DNA of 64,000 bases from Candidatus Pelagibacter sp. (lineage in GTDB: Bacteria > Pseudomonadota > Alphaproteobacteria > Pelagibacterales > Pelagibacteraceae): NCBI GenBank assembly GCA_028100865.1, contig JAOHJV010000001.1:62001-126000 (forward strand), read 5' to 3'. The notes beneath the pieces were generated by a model. The model ran no database searches. It worked only from the letters and a program-made list of their open reading frames with translations, and was not told where the DNA came from. Within the stretch, counting starts at the first letter, position 1, and each line of letters begins with the position of its first letter. Position numbers and translations under genes: made by a program. This document shows, piece by piece, positions 9,772 to 20,123 of this stretch.

Positions 9772-10068
9772 TTATTTTTTAGCTGCTGTTGCAGGTTTGG
9801 CTTTTTTATCTGCTGGTGTATGACCATAAAAAGTTCTTGTTGGTGAAAATTCTCCAAGCTTATGTCCAACCATATCTTCTGAAATTGTGATCGGTATAAA
9901 TTTCTTACCATTATAAATTTGAAAACTAACACCAACAAAGTCCGGTAAAATGGTTGATTTTCTTGACCATGTTTTGATAGGTATTTTTTTTGGATCATCT
10001 TTATATTTATCAACTTTTTTCATTAAACTTTCTTCAACAAAAGGTCCTTTCCATACTGATCTAGCCAT
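9772..10068 (-). CDS. rpsS: 30S ribosomal protein S19
   Basis: S19 pairs with S13 in the head of the small subunit. It starts [15 protein letters not shown] and holds [16 protein letters not shown], the classic C-terminal signature. The length is 98 residues. It overlaps rplB by one base. An 83-codon frame in +1 shift across it is only a shadow. Confidence 0.98.
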   Translation of the reverse strand: MARSVWKGPFVEESLMKKVDKYKDDPKKIPIKTWSRKSTILPDFVGVSFQIYNGKKFIPITISEDMVGHKLGEFSPTRTFYGHTPADKKAKPATAAKK

Positions 10069-10907
10069 TACTTAGTATCCTTCCTTTTATTTCTTCTCTT
10101 AATAATATATTTATCTGTTCTCTTATTATCTCTTGTTTTTAAACCTTTAGCAGACTGACCTGTAGGTGAAACAGGGTGTCTTCCACCTGCTGATTTACCT
10201 TCTCCACCACCATGTGGGTGATCAACTGGGTTTTTAACAACACCTCTAGTATGAGGTTTTCTTCCAAGCCATCTTGATCTTCCAGCTTTACCAATTTTGA
10301 TATTTTTTTGATCTGGATTGCTTAATGTTCCAATTGTAGCTAATGATCTTGAGTCTATTTTTCTAACTTCTCCTGAAGCTAATTTAATTATACTGTAATT
10401 ACCATCTAACCCACTTATGGTTACTGAAGAACCAGCTGATCTAGCAATTTTTCCACCAGCACCAGGTTGTATTTCTACGTTATGGATATTTATTCCAACT
10501 GGAATATCCTGCAACGGCATGCAATTACCAACTTTAATTTCTTTTTTTGAGCCGTTTTCAATTTTGTCTCCACTTTTAATTTTTTGTGGAGCTAAATAAT
10601 ATGCATGAGATCCATCTTCAAATTTTACTAACATGATGTAGCATGATCTATTTGGGTCATACTCAACTCTTTCAACAGTCGCCTCCATATCAAATTTTTT
10701 TCGGTAAAAATCAACATGTCTGTACATTTTTTTATGTCCACCAGCTCTATTAATGTTGGTTATATGTCCGTTATTATTTCTACCTTTCATTGAATTTTTT
10801 GGAGAAACAAGTGATTTAAAAGGTTTACCTTTCCACAGACCAGTTCTATCAACTAAGATAGTTCCTCTAGTGGATTTTGTATAAGGTTTAAAAGTCTTTA
10901 GTGCCAT
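10068..10907 (-). CDS. rplB: 50S ribosomal protein L2
   Basis: L2 is a core protein needed for subunit joining and peptidyl transfer. It starts [20 protein letters not shown]. The SH3-like and OB domains are followed by the conserved [20 protein letters not shown] segment near residues 224-243, whose histidine is close to the catalytic centre. Length is 279 residues. Confidence 0.99.
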   Translation of the reverse strand: MALKTFKPYTKSTRGTILVDRTGLWKGKPFKSLVSPKNSMKGRNNNGHITNINRAGGHKKMYRHVDFYRKKFDMEATVERVEYDPNRSCYIMLVKFEDGSHAYYLAPQKIKSGDKIENGSKKEIKVGNCMPLQDIPVGINIHNVEIQPGAGGKIARSAGSSVTISGLDGNYSIIKLASGEVRKIDSRSLATIGTLSNPDQKNIKIGKAGRSRWLGRKPHTRGVVKNPVDHPHGGGEGKSAGGRHPVSPTGQSAKGLKTRDNKRTDKYIIKRRNKRKDTK

Positions 10908-10910
10908 TTA

Positions 10911-11204
10911 TTAAATTCCTGTTGTTAGATCAATACTTTGACCTTTTTTAAGAGTGATTATTGCTTTTTTAAATCCAGAAACTTTTACTTTTTTTCCTCT
11001 AGTAAGCTTAGTTCTGTTTTGTTTGTTAATAATATTAATTTTAGTTACATTAACTTTAAAAATCTTTTCAATATTCTTTTTTAAATTTACTTTGTTTGCG
11101 CCTGTTGGAACTTTAAAGACAATCTTATTTTGCTCTGACAAGTTAGTAGATTTCTCTGTAACCATTGGTAATAAAATTTTATCGTATAAATGTATCTTAT
11201 CCAT
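10911..11204 (-). CDS. rplW: 50S ribosomal protein L23
   Basis: L23 docks trigger factor and SRP at the exit tunnel. The 97 residues hold LLPMVTEKSTNLSEQNKIVF near the start and KVNVTKINIIN with a basic loop. It lies 3 bp from rplB and 1 bp from rplD in the standard S10-operon order. Confidence 0.96.
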   Translation of the reverse strand: MDKIHLYDKILLPMVTEKSTNLSEQNKIVFKVPTGANKVNLKKNIEKIFKVNVTKINIINKQNRTKLTRGKKVKVSGFKKAIITLKKGQSIDLTTGI

Positions 11205-11205
11205 A

Positions 11206-11829
11206 TTAAGAATATCTCTTTTCTAGTTCTTTTACTGAACTTTCAGTAAAAACAACTTTTTTAAATTTAATAATGTCATAAGAACTAAAGTGATTAACAT
11301 CTGTAACTTTAACATTTGGAATATTTCTTGCTGATTTTTCTATTTTTTCTTTAGAGTTTTTATCTAAAATTATTAGTGAGTGTGTTATTTCCAATTTTTG
11401 AATAATTGAATTCATTTCTTTGGTCTTTTTAATTTCAGAGGTAAAATCATTTAATATTAATAAATTTTTATTTATATTTTTTTCAGTAATTAGCGATGCT
11501 ACACTTAATTTCTTTTCATTTTTATTTAGTTTTCTTTTCTTATAAGCAAGCTCTCCTTTTGGACCATGAGCTATACCACCACCAACAAAAATTGGAGCTT
11601 TTCTACTAGCGTGTCTAGCTCCACCTGTACCTTTTTGAGCATAAATTTTAGATGTTGGACCACTCACTTCATTTTGTTGTTTAGTTTTAGCGTGTCTACC
11701 TTTGTAATTAGCATTGGTTTTATACAAAACACTACTTACTAATTTGCTATTAATTTTCGCAGAAAATATTCTATCTAACACTTCAATAGTGTCTTTTTTT
11801 CCATCAATACTTATTTTTTCAATTTTCAT
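11206..11829 (-). CDS. rplD: 50S ribosomal protein L4
   Basis: L4 extends a loop into the exit tunnel. In Escherichia coli it represses the S10 operon. The central extended loop is clear (residues 47-90, with KQQNEVSGPTSKIYAQKGTG and GGARHASRKAPIFVGGG), followed by the Rossmann-like C-terminal part. Length is 207 residues. It overlaps rplC by one base. Confidence 0.97.
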   Translation of the reverse strand: MKIEKISIDGKKDTIEVLDRIFSAKINSKLVSSVLYKTNANYKGRHAKTKQQNEVSGPTSKIYAQKGTGGARHASRKAPIFVGGGIAHGPKGELAYKKRKLNKNEKKLSVASLITEKNINKNLLILNDFTSEIKKTKEMNSIIQKLEITHSLIILDKNSKEKIEKSARNIPNVKVTDVNHFSSYDIIKFKKVVFTESSVKELEKRYS

Positions 11830-12539
11830 TATTTTTTCTTTTTATCTGGTGTTTTTTTTGCCTCTTCTGCTGCTGCAATTTTTTCAGAAATTGTCAATTT
11901 ATTGATATTTTTAATTGATTTTCTTACTACAACTTCTGTATTTTTAGATCCTGGAATTGAACCCTTGAGGTATAAGAGTTCATTTTCTAAATCTGTTTTT
12001 ATAATTTCGATATTAAGCATCGTTCTAAGTCTGTCACCCATGTGACCAGCCATTTTTTTTCCTTTAAATACTTTTCCTGGATCTTGACTGTGCCCTGTTG
12101 AACCATGTGCTCTATGTGAAACTGATACACCATGACTGGCTCTTAAACCTCCAAAGTTCCATCTTTTCATTGCTCCAGCAAATCCTTTACCTATAGTTTT
12201 TGATCTTGTATCAACAAATTTTGTATCCTTAAATATTTCAAGGCCGAATTCATTACCTTCTTTATAAGTCTCAGTATCTTTTACTCTAAATTCTTTTAAT
12301 TTTTTTTTAGCTTCAGTATTTTTTTTGGCATAAAAGCCTTTCATAGCTTTTGTAAGTTTGGAATTTTTTATTTTTCCATAACCAAGTTGTACTGCCTTGT
12401 AGCCTCTTTTTTCCTCATCAATAACTTGGATAACTCTAGCTTTTTCAACTTTAAGCACAGTCACAGGAACAAGCTGACCAGTTTTATAAAACTCTCTAGT
12501 CATTCCTATTTTTTTTCCAATTAAAGCAATCTCAGTCAT
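11829..12539 (-). CDS. rplC: 50S ribosomal protein L3
   Basis: L3 initiates large-subunit assembly. It starts with IGKKIGMTREF (about residues 7-17). The conserved loop is near residues 125-165 (GFAGAMKRWNFGGLRASHG, then RAHGSTGHSQDPGKVFKGKK). The 236-residue length includes a lysine-rich C-terminal tail, a trait of alphaproteobacterial forms. It lies 2 bp from rpsJ. Confidence 0.98.
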   Translation of the reverse strand: MTEIALIGKKIGMTREFYKTGQLVPVTVLKVEKARVIQVIDEEKRGYKAVQLGYGKIKNSKLTKAMKGFYAKKNTEAKKKLKEFRVKDTETYKEGNEFGLEIFKDTKFVDTRSKTIGKGFAGAMKRWNFGGLRASHGVSVSHRAHGSTGHSQDPGKVFKGKKMAGHMGDRLRTMLNIEIIKTDLENELLYLKGSIPGSKNTEVVVRKSIKNINKLTISEKIAAAEEAKKTPDKKKK

Positions 12540-12541
12540 AA

Positions 12542-12850
12542 CTAAATTTTAATCTCCACATCTACTCCTGAAGCCAGATCAAGCTTCATTAAAGCTTCTA
12601 CTGTTTGTGGTGTTGGTTCTATAATATCTATTAAACGTTTATGAGTTCTTGATTCAAATTGTTCCCTACTTTTTTTATCAATATGTGGTCCTTTTAAGAC
12701 CGTATATCTCTCAATTCTTGTTGGTAATGGAATTGGACCTTTAATAGTAGCACCTGTTCTTTTTACTGTATTTACAATTTCTTCAGTAGAAGCATCCAAG
12801 ATTTTATTGTCGTATGCTCTGAGTTTAATTCTAATATTTTGTTTTTCCAT
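12542..12850 (-). CDS. rpsJ: 30S ribosomal protein S10 / NusE
   Basis: S10 acts in the small-subunit head and, as NusE, binds NusG and NusB in antitermination. The 102 residues include [16 protein letters not shown] and the signature [20 protein letters not shown]. It is the first gene of the S10 block but follows fusA by only 2 bp, so no separate S10 promoter is visible. Confidence 0.98.
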   Translation of the reverse strand: MEKQNIRIKLRAYDNKILDASTEEIVNTVKRTGATIKGPIPLPTRIERYTVLKGPHIDKKSREQFESRTHKRLIDIIEPTPQTVEALMKLDLASGVDVEIKI

Positions 12851-12852
12851 AA

Positions 12853-14931
12853 TTACCCTGCAATCTTTTTAGTTACTTCATCCTGCACGTTTTGTGGCAC
12901 TTTAGAGTAATGATCAAAGAACATAGAATATTGAGCTCTTCCTTGAGACATTGATCTTAAATTATTAATATATCCAAACATGTTTGCTAGAGGAACCATA
13001 GCTGTAATTACTGTTGCATTTCCTCTTTGTTCTTGAGTACTAATTTGGCCTCTACGACTATTTAAATCACCAATAACATCACCCATATAATCTTCTGGAG
13101 TAACAACCTCGACTCTCATTACTGGCTCAAGAAGTTTTAGTGTTCCTTTGGTACATGCTTCTTTAAAACAAGCTCTACCTGCAAGTTCAAAAGCAAGAAC
13201 GCTTGAGTCTACATCGTGGTGTAAACCATCTAAAATTGTCACTTTATAATCAATCATTGGAAATCCACATAAAATTCCATTGTCTGACACTGTTTCTATT
13301 CCTTTTTCTACACCTGGAATAAATTCTTTAGGAATTGCACCACCTTTAATTTTACTTTCAACAGATCTTCCAGCACCTGGCTCTTGAGGTTCAACTAAAA
13401 GTTTAACTTTTGCAAATTGTCCTGCACCACCACTTTGTTTTTTATGAGTATATTCAACCTCAGATGCATTTTCTAATGTTTCTCTATAAGCTACTTGTGG
13501 AGCACCAACATTAGCTTCAACTTTAAATTCTCTTTTCATACGATCAACAATTATATCTAGGTGTAATTCACCCATACCTTTAATAATCGTTTGACCAGAC
13601 TCTTCATCAGAAGTAACTCTGAATGAAGGATCTTCTTTAGCAAGTCTACCCAAAGCTTCACCCATTTTTTCTTGGTCAGCCTTTGTTTTTGGTTCAACAG
13701 CAATTTCTATAACGGGATCTGGAAATTCCATAGGTTCTAATAAAACAGGTTTCTCTTCATCGCATAATGTGTGACCTGTTATAGTGTATTTTAATCCAGC
13801 TAGTGCTACTATATCTCCAGCATTAGCCTCTTTAATATCTTCTCTAGAGTTAGCGTGCATCAATAACATTCTTCCAACTCTTTCTTCTTTTTCTTTTGAT
13901 GAATTATAGATTCCTGTTCCAGTTTTTATAGTACCTGAATAAATTCTTATGAATGTTAAAGAACCAACAAATGGATCGTTTGCAACTTTAAAAGCTAATG
14001 CGGAAAATGGCTGGCTATCTTCAAATTTCATTTCCATCTCATCCTCAGTACCAGGCTTAGTACCTTTAATTGATCCAATATCAATTGGGCTAGGTAAGTA
14101 ATTTATTGTAGCATCAAGTAACGGTTGAACACCTTTATTTTTAAAAGCAGAACCTGTAGTAATTGGTACAAAGCTAAAATTTAGAGTTCCTTTTCTTATA
14201 CATCTAACTAAGTCTTCTTCTTTAATCTCATCACCATTTAAATAAGCTTCCATTAATTTTTCGTCTTGCTCAACAGCTGTTTCAACTAATTCAGTTCTAT
14301 ATTTTTGAGATATTTCTTTTAAGTCATCTGGTATATCTTTGTATTCCCATTCAGCACCCAATGCCTCATTTTTCCAAACTTGTGCTTTCATTTTAACAAG
14401 ATCAACAACGCCTGAAAGAGATGCTTCAATTCCAATTGGTATTTGAATTGGTAATGGTTTACATCCTAGTCTGTCTCTAATCATATCTACGCATCTAAAA
14501 AAATCTGCACCAGTTCTGTCTAATTTATTGACAAAGCATATTCTTGGAACTTTGTATTTATCTGCTTGTCTCCAAACAGTTTCTGATTGAGGTTCAACAC
14601 CTGCAACACCGTCAAAAACACATACCGCACCATCTAAAACCTTAAGAGATCTTTCAACTTCAATTGTAAAATCAACGTGACCTGGTGTGTCAATAATATT
14701 AATTCTATGATCATTCCAAAAACAAGTAGTTGCAGCAGAAGTAATTGTAATTCCTCTTTCTTGCTCTTGTTCCATCCAATCCATAGTTGCCGCACCATCA
14801 TGTACTTCTCCTATTTTATGGCTTTTTCCTGTGTAGTATAAAATTCTTTCAGTTGTAGTAGTTTTTCCAGCATCGATGTGAGCCATGATCCCAATATTTC
14901 TATATTTATCTAATGTATGAGTTCTAGCCAT
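12853..14931 (-). CDS. fusA: Elongation factor G
   Basis: GTPase that drives translocation of tRNA and mRNA and, with RRF, ribosome recycling. The 692 residues hold the P-loop [19 protein letters not shown] (residues 17-35), the DTPGHVDF switch (about 81-88), [10 protein letters not shown] (about 135) and the domain IV and V blocks. It lies between rpsG and rpsJ. tuf, often next in the str operon, is absent here and found at 27.1 kb. Confidence 0.99.
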   Translation of the reverse strand: MARTHTLDKYRNIGIMAHIDAGKTTTTERILYYTGKSHKIGEVHDGAATMDWMEQEQERGITITSAATTCFWNDHRINIIDTPGHVDFTIEVERSLKVLDGAVCVFDGVAGVEPQSETVWRQADKYKVPRICFVNKLDRTGADFFRCVDMIRDRLGCKPLPIQIPIGIEASLSGVVDLVKMKAQVWKNEALGAEWEYKDIPDDLKEISQKYRTELVETAVEQDEKLMEAYLNGDEIKEEDLVRCIRKGTLNFSFVPITTGSAFKNKGVQPLLDATINYLPSPIDIGSIKGTKPGTEDEMEMKFEDSQPFSALAFKVANDPFVGSLTFIRIYSGTIKTGTGIYNSSKEKEERVGRMLLMHANSREDIKEANAGDIVALAGLKYTITGHTLCDEEKPVLLEPMEFPDPVIEIAVEPKTKADQEKMGEALGRLAKEDPSFRVTSDEESGQTIIKGMGELHLDIIVDRMKREFKVEANVGAPQVAYRETLENASEVEYTHKKQSGGAGQFAKVKLLVEPQEPGAGRSVESKIKGGAIPKEFIPGVEKGIETVSDNGILCGFPMIDYKVTILDGLHHDVDSSVLAFELAGRACFKEACTKGTLKLLEPVMRVEVVTPEDYMGDVIGDLNSRRGQISTQEQRGNATVITAMVPLANMFGYINNLRSMSQGRAQYSMFFDHYSKVPQNVQDEVTKKIAG

Positions 14932-14937
14932 TTTTTA

Positions 14938-15408
14938 TTACCATCTAAAATGTGCAAAAGCTTTATTTGACTCAGCCATTTTATGCACATCCTCTCTTTT
15001 TTTAACTGCAGCACCTTTTTTTTCATAAGCATCAAACAGTTCATTAAAAATTTTATCTGACATATGTTTATCTTTTCTTTTTCTTGCAGAATCTACCAGC
15101 CATCTAATAGCTAAAGCTTGAGCTCTTTTACTTTTAACTTCAACAGGAACTTGATAGGTAGCTCCACCAACTCTTCTAGATCTTACTTCGACAGTTGGTT
15201 TAATATTGTTAATAGCTTCATTAAAAATATTTATAGGTTCATCTTTAGATTTAGTTTTTATTTTTTCAATTGCATCATAAACAATTTTAGCAGCAACACC
15301 TCTTTTACCGTCGTACATTATATTGTTAATCAATTTTGGAATAATCGTAGAATCAAATTTTGGATCTGGAACTACGTTTTTTTTTGGTTGAGTTTTTTTT
15401 CTAGACAT
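14938..15408 (-). CDS. rpsG: 30S ribosomal protein S7
   Basis: S7 nucleates head assembly and lies near the E site. The 156 residues hold VPDPKFDSTIIPKLINNIMY, the VEVRSRRVGGATYQVPVEV hairpin (about 75-93) and the C-terminal helix MAESNKAFAHFRW. In Escherichia coli it represses the str operon. It overlaps rpsL by one base. Confidence 0.98.
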   Translation of the reverse strand: MSRKKTQPKKNVVPDPKFDSTIIPKLINNIMYDGKRGVAAKIVYDAIEKIKTKSKDEPINIFNEAINNIKPTVEVRSRRVGGATYQVPVEVKSKRAQALAIRWLVDSARKRKDKHMSDKIFNELFDAYEKKGAAVKKREDVHKMAESNKAFAHFRW

Positions 15409-15779
15409 TATTTACCTTTTTTAGTTCCGTATAAAGATCTTCTTTTTTTTCTGTTAGCAACACCTTGGGTATCAAGATTACCTCTCAAGATATGATAACG
15501 AACACCTGGTAAATCTTTAACTCTACCACCTCTAATTAACACTACTGAGTGTTCTTGAAGATTGTGTCCTTCGCCAGGAATATAAGCGGTTACTTCAAAA
15601 CCATTTGACAATCTTACTCTTGCAACTTTTCTTAGTGCAGAGTTAGGTTTTTTTGGAGTAGTTGTATAAACTTTAACACACACTCCTCTTTTAAGAGGTT
15701 GTTTTTGTAAAGCGGGAACTTTGTTCCTTGTAAGCTGTTTAATTCTTTTTTTTCTTAACAACTGATTAATAGTCGGCAT
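15408..15779 (-). CDS. rpsL: 30S ribosomal protein S12
   Basis: S12 monitors codon-anticodon pairing in the decoding centre. It starts [14 protein letters not shown] and carries [25 protein letters not shown] sequence (about 39-59), with Lys at the position linked to streptomycin sensitivity, plus the [17 protein letters not shown] loop. The length is 123 residues. It heads the minus-strand run rpsL to adk. The 169-bp region upstream holds a promoter and two hairpins. Confidence 0.98.
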   Translation of the reverse strand: MPTINQLLRKKRIKQLTRNKVPALQKQPLKRGVCVKVYTTTPKKPNSALRKVARVRLSNGFEVTAYIPGEGHNLQEHSVVLIRGGRVKDLPGVRYHILRGNLDTQGVANRKKRRSLYGTKKGK

Positions 15780-15815
15780 AAATTTTTATAAAATTAATTA
15801 ATTTATTTTTAGAAG

Positions 15816-15869
15816 AAAATAACTGACAGGTTATTTTGTGGCAGCGTTTAGTACTATTAGTAGGTACTA
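15816..15869 (-). promoter_or_regulatory. Two hairpins in the rpsL leader
   Basis: In the minus-strand leader after the rpsL promoter, an 8-bp perfect stem AAAATAAC/GTTATTTT with a 6-base loop lies at 15816-15837. A 6-bp stem TAGTAC/GTACTA with a 9-base loop lies at 15849-15869. Both fall between the predicted transcription start (about 15885) and the rpsL ATG. They could form an attenuator, a ribosomal-protein binding site, or the end of the rpoC transcript. The sequence alone does not decide. Confidence 0.45.
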
Positions 15870-15891
15870 CATTCCAACCAAAAACATCGCC

Positions 15892-15919
15892 AAAATACTT
15901 ATTAATCCATCTTTGTCAA
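15892..15919 (-). promoter_or_regulatory. Promoter for rpsL operon
   Basis: On the minus strand a consensus TTGACA (15914-15919) is followed after 16 bp by TATTTT (15892-15897). It lies in the 169-bp gap between rpoC and rpsL and would yield a leader of about 105 nt. The spacing matches the other ribosomal promoters in this window (rpsM, rpsD, tRNA-Tyr). Confidence 0.55.
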
Positions 15920-15948
15920 ACTAAAACTTCAATTATTAGGTGTTATTT

Positions 15949-18900
15949 TTATTGATTTGCAGGTGTTTCTGAAGGCTCAGAAGTTTCTATCTTATCTTGT
16001 TCAGCAATAAAATTATTATCATCCTCAAGGGCTTTTTTGTTCCACTTATTCTTAATACTACCAGTACCAGCCGGAACTAATCTACCAACAATAACATTCT
16101 CTTTTAAGCCATTTAATGGATCAACTTTACCTTTAATAGCTGCATCAGTTAAAACTCTTGTTGTTTCTTGGAATGAGGCAGCTGAAATAAATGACTCGGT
16201 TTGTAATGAAGCTTTAGTAATACCCATTAATACTCGTTCACCAACCGCAGGTGTTTTACCTTCAGCTATAAGTTTTTCATTAGTATTATCAAATTTTATT
16301 CTATCAATAACTTCACCTGGTAAATAACTAGAATCACCAGACACTTTAACTTCAACTTTTTTAAGCATTTGTCTTAATATAGTTTCAATATGTTTGTCAT
16401 TTATAATTACACCTTGTAATCTATAGACTTCTTGAACTTGATTAACAAAATATTCTGTTAATTCTTTAATTCCCAATACTCTTAAAATATCGTGGGGTAA
16501 GGGTTGTCCATCAAGCAGGTATTCACCTTTTTGAATTTTTTCACCAGGGTTGAAATTGATATGTTTACCTTTTGGAATTAAATAATTTGAAGGTTCGGCA
16601 CCATCCTCTGGAACAATAGATACTCTTTGTTTTCCTCTAACTTCTTTACCAAATACAACTTGTCCATCATTTTCAGCAATGATAGCACTATCTTTTGCTT
16701 TTCTTGCTTCAAATAATTCAGCAACTCTTGGTAGACCACCTGTAATATCTTTTGTTTTAGTAGTTTCTTTTGGAAGTCTCGCAATAACATCTCCAGCAAA
16801 AACTTTTTGACCGTCTTTAATAGAAAGAATTGAATCAGGTACAAGATAATATCGTGCTTCATTATCGTCAGCTTTTTTAATTACATTTCCTTTTTCATCT
16901 CTAAGAGTAATTCTAGGTTTTAAATCTGTGCTTTTAGATTGTGCTCTCCAATCAATAACTGATTTAGAGGAAATACCTGTAGCATCATCGGTAGTTTCTT
17001 GAATTGAAACTCCATCAATTAGATCAACAAAACTAGCTGTACCACTTTTCTCAGCTATTACTGGAGTTGTGTATGGATCCCATTCACAAATTTTTGTATT
17101 AGCTTTAATTTTATCCCCATTACTAAAAAATAATCTTGATCCATAGGCAACTTTATAAACTGCAATTTGCACTCCATTATCATCTTCAATTGATAATTGA
17201 GTGTTTCTACCCATAACAATTAAGTTTTTCTTAGAATCTTCTAAAATATTAGAGTTTAAAATTTTAAGTGTACCTTCATTTTTACTAACAATTTGAGACT
17301 CTTGTTTAACTGATGCTGTTCCACCAACGTGGAAAGTTCTCATTGTTAACTGAGTACCTGGCTCACCAATTGATTGGGCAGAAATCATACCAATTGCTTC
17401 ACCAACGTGCACCATTTTACCTCTAGAGAGGTCTCTACCATAACAAGTTGAACAAACACCTTCTTTTGAGCTACATGTCATTACTGAGTAAACTTTTATT
17501 GATTTAACACCTGCTGCATCTATTAAATCACAACCAGCTTCATCAATCATTTTTGATTTTTTAATTACAACTTCACCCGTTAGTGGATTTTTAACATCTG
17601 CCGCAGTGACTCTTCCTAAAGCTCTTTCAGATAAACTTACAACAACATTTCCACCTTCTAAAATTTCTGAAAGCTCAATAAAACCTGGATCATCACATTG
17701 AACTTTTGTAATTGTTAAATCTTGAGCAACATCACAAAGTCTACGAGTCAAATATCCAGAACTCGCTGTTTTAAGAGCCGTATCAGCAAGACCTTTTCTA
17801 GCTCCGTGAGTAGAATTAAAATATTCTAATGCTGTTAAACCTTCTTTAAAGTTTGAGATAATTGGGCTTTCAATAATTTCACCTGAAGGTTTTGCAATTA
17901 AACCCCTCATACCAGCTAGCTGCTTCATCTGTGCTGCAGATCCTCTAGCACCGCTGTCAGCCATCATATAAACTGAATTAATTTTCAAACCTTCTGGAGT
18001 TTTTTCAGTAGCAGAAATACCCTTCATCATTTCTCCAGCAACCTTATCGGTACATTTCGACCATGCGTCTACTACTTTGTTATACTTCTCGCCTCTTGTG
18101 ATTAATCCTTCAGAATATTGATTTTCATAATCTGCAATTAACCCTTTTGTGTCTTCAATTAGTTGAGTTTTACTCTCTGGAATTACCAGGTCATCTTTTC
18201 CGAATGAAATTCCAGCTTTAAACGCATGCTTGAATCCTAAATCTTTTAATTTGTCACAAAATATAACTGTAGTTTTTTGTCCACAAAATCTAAATACTAT
18301 ATCAATAATTTCAGAAACTGTTTTCTTAGGTAGTAATCTATCTACTAAAGAAAATTTAATATTACTATTTTTGGGAAGTAAATTTGCTAGTAAAAATCTT
18401 CCTGCTGTTGATGTGTATTTTTCATATTTTTTGTTTCCATTTTCATCAACAGTTTCAATTCTTGATATAATTGTGCTGTGAACTTTAATCTGCTCAGAAG
18501 CTAATGCAAATTCTATAGCATCAACATCAACAAAATACCCTGAAGGTTTATCCGTCATTGGTTCCTGAGATAGGTAATAAATACCTAAAATCATGTCCTG
18601 ACTTGGTACAATAATTGGTTTTCCATTAGATGGAGATAAAATATTGTTTGTTGAAAGCATTAATATTCTTGCTTCTAATTGAGCTTCTAAGCTTAATGGA
18701 ACGTGAACAGCCATTTGGTCACCATCAAAGTCAGCATTAAATGCAGCACATGTCAAAGGGTGCAATTCAATTGCATCACCTTCAATAAGCTTAGGTTCAA
18801 ATGCTTGAACACCTAATCTATGAAGTGTTGGTGCTCTGTTTAAAATTACTGGATGTTCTCTAACAATTAATTCTAATGCATCCCAAACTGCATTTGTTTC

Positions 18901-20121
18901 TTTTTCAACTAATTTTTTGGCTTGTTTGATTGTAGATGCTAGTCCAAGTTTATTTAATCTTGCATATAAAAATGGTTTAAACAGCTCTAAAGCCATTTTT
19001 TTTGGTAAACCGCACTCGTGAAGTTTTAAATCTGGGCCAACAACAATTACTGATCTACCTGAGTAATCCACTCTTTTACCAAGTAAATTTTGTCTAAATC
19101 TTCCTTGTTTACCTTTTAACATTTCCGCTAAAGATTTAAGTGGTCTCTTTCCAGTTCCAGTTATTACTCTTCCTCTTCTACCATTATCAAATAATGCATC
19201 TACAGACTCTTGCAGCATTCTTTTTTCGTTTCTAACAATGATATCTGGAGCCTTAAGGTCCATTAATCTTTTTAATCTGTTATTTCTGTTAATAACTCTT
19301 CTATAAAGATCATTTAAATCTGAAGTAGCAAATCTTCCACCATCTAATGGTACCAACGGTCTTAGCTCAGGTGGTATCACTGGTACTACTGTTAAAATCA
19401 TCCATTCAGGTTTTTGTCCAGTTTCAATAAATGACTCTACTAATTTTAATCTTTTAATTGCTCTTTCTTCATTAACTTTTGATTTTGTTTCTTTAATAAA
19501 GTTAATAAGATTTTTTCTTTCTAATTCTAAATCTAGATTTTTAAGCATTTCAAGTACAGCTTCAGCACCTATTCCTGCTTCAAATGACTCTTCACCAAAT
19601 TCATCTTGATATTTGGCTAATTCTTCTTCATTAAGAAGTTGATTTTTTTGCAATCCAGTCAAGCCTGGTTCAATTACTATAAAATTTTCAAAGTAAAGGA
19701 CTCTTTCAATTTCTTTAAGTTTCATATCAACAGCAAGAGCAATTCTACTCGGTAAAGATTTTAAAAACCAAATATGGGCAACAGGTGTTGCAAGATTAAT
19801 GTGACCCATTCGTTCTCTTCGAACATTTGATTTAGTTACTTCAACGCCACATTTTTCACAAATAATACCTCTAAATTTCATTCGTTTGTATTTTCCGCAC
19901 AAACATTCGTAATCTTTGATTGGACCAAAAATTCTAGCACAAAATAAACCATCTTTTTCTGGTCTAAAAGTTCTATAATTTATTGTTTCTGGTTTTTTAA
20001 TTTCTCCAAATGTCCATGATTTAATCTTTTCAGGACTAGCCAAGGTTATCTTAATGCTATTAAAATTTTGAGCTTCAGAAATCTCAGTATTTTTAAATAA
20101 ATCTGTTAATTCTTTTTTCAT
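15949..20121 (-). CDS. rpoC: DNA-directed RNA polymerase subunit beta'
   Basis: Largest RNA polymerase subunit, holding the catalytic magnesium. The N-terminal zinc ribbon is at about residues 70-92 ([20 protein letters not shown]). The catalytic NADFDGDQM is near residue 462, the trigger-loop and bridge-helix region follows, and the second zinc site is near residue 885 ([16 protein letters not shown]). At 1390 residues it is of normal alphaproteobacterial length. It follows rpoB by 2 bp. Confidence 0.99.
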   Translation of the reverse strand: MKKELTDLFKNTEISEAQNFNSIKITLASPEKIKSWTFGEIKKPETINYRTFRPEKDGLFCARIFGPIKDYECLCGKYKRMKFRGIICEKCGVEVTKSNVRRERMGHINLATPVAHIWFLKSLPSRIALAVDMKLKEIERVLYFENFIVIEPGLTGLQKNQLLNEEELAKYQDEFGEESFEAGIGAEAVLEMLKNLDLELERKNLINFIKETKSKVNEERAIKRLKLVESFIETGQKPEWMILTVVPVIPPELRPLVPLDGGRFATSDLNDLYRRVINRNNRLKRLMDLKAPDIIVRNEKRMLQESVDALFDNGRRGRVITGTGKRPLKSLAEMLKGKQGRFRQNLLGKRVDYSGRSVIVVGPDLKLHECGLPKKMALELFKPFLYARLNKLGLASTIKQAKKLVEKETNAVWDALELIVREHPVILNRAPTLHRLGVQAFEPKLIEGDAIELHPLTCAAFNADFDGDQMAVHVPLSLEAQLEARILMLSTNNILSPSNGKPIIVPSQDMILGIYYLSQEPMTDKPSGYFVDVDAIEFALASEQIKVHSTIISRIETVDENGNKKYEKYTSTAGRFLLANLLPKNSNIKFSLVDRLLPKKTVSEIIDIVFRFCGQKTTVIFCDKLKDLGFKHAFKAGISFGKDDLVIPESKTQLIEDTKGLIADYENQYSEGLITRGEKYNKVVDAWSKCTDKVAGEMMKGISATEKTPEGLKINSVYMMADSGARGSAAQMKQLAGMRGLIAKPSGEIIESPIISNFKEGLTALEYFNSTHGARKGLADTALKTASSGYLTRRLCDVAQDLTITKVQCDDPGFIELSEILEGGNVVVSLSERALGRVTAADVKNPLTGEVVIKKSKMIDEAGCDLIDAAGVKSIKVYSVMTCSSKEGVCSTCYGRDLSRGKMVHVGEAIGMISAQSIGEPGTQLTMRTFHVGGTASVKQESQIVSKNEGTLKILNSNILEDSKKNLIVMGRNTQLSIEDDNGVQIAVYKVAYGSRLFFSNGDKIKANTKICEWDPYTTPVIAEKSGTASFVDLIDGVSIQETTDDATGISSKSVIDWRAQSKSTDLKPRITLRDEKGNVIKKADDNEARYYLVPDSILSIKDGQKVFAGDVIARLPKETTKTKDITGGLPRVAELFEARKAKDSAIIAENDGQVVFGKEVRGKQRVSIVPEDGAEPSNYLIPKGKHINFNPGEKIQKGEYLLDGQPLPHDILRVLGIKELTEYFVNQVQEVYRLQGVIINDKHIETILRQMLKKVEVKVSGDSSYLPGEVIDRIKFDNTNEKLIAEGKTPAVGERVLMGITKASLQTESFISAASFQETTRVLTDAAIKGKVDPLNGLKENVIVGRLVPAGTGSIKNKWNKKALEDDNNFIAEQDKIETSEPSETPANQ

Positions 20122-20123
20122 AT

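Noticed and set aside
9762..10013. Minus-strand 83-codon frame within rpsS
   Set aside because: Frame-shifted reading of rpsS with no domain; rpsS itself is complete.
15118..15495. Plus-strand open frame of 125 codons over rpsG and rpsL
   Set aside because: Phe- and Asn-rich shadow of two certain ribosomal genes.
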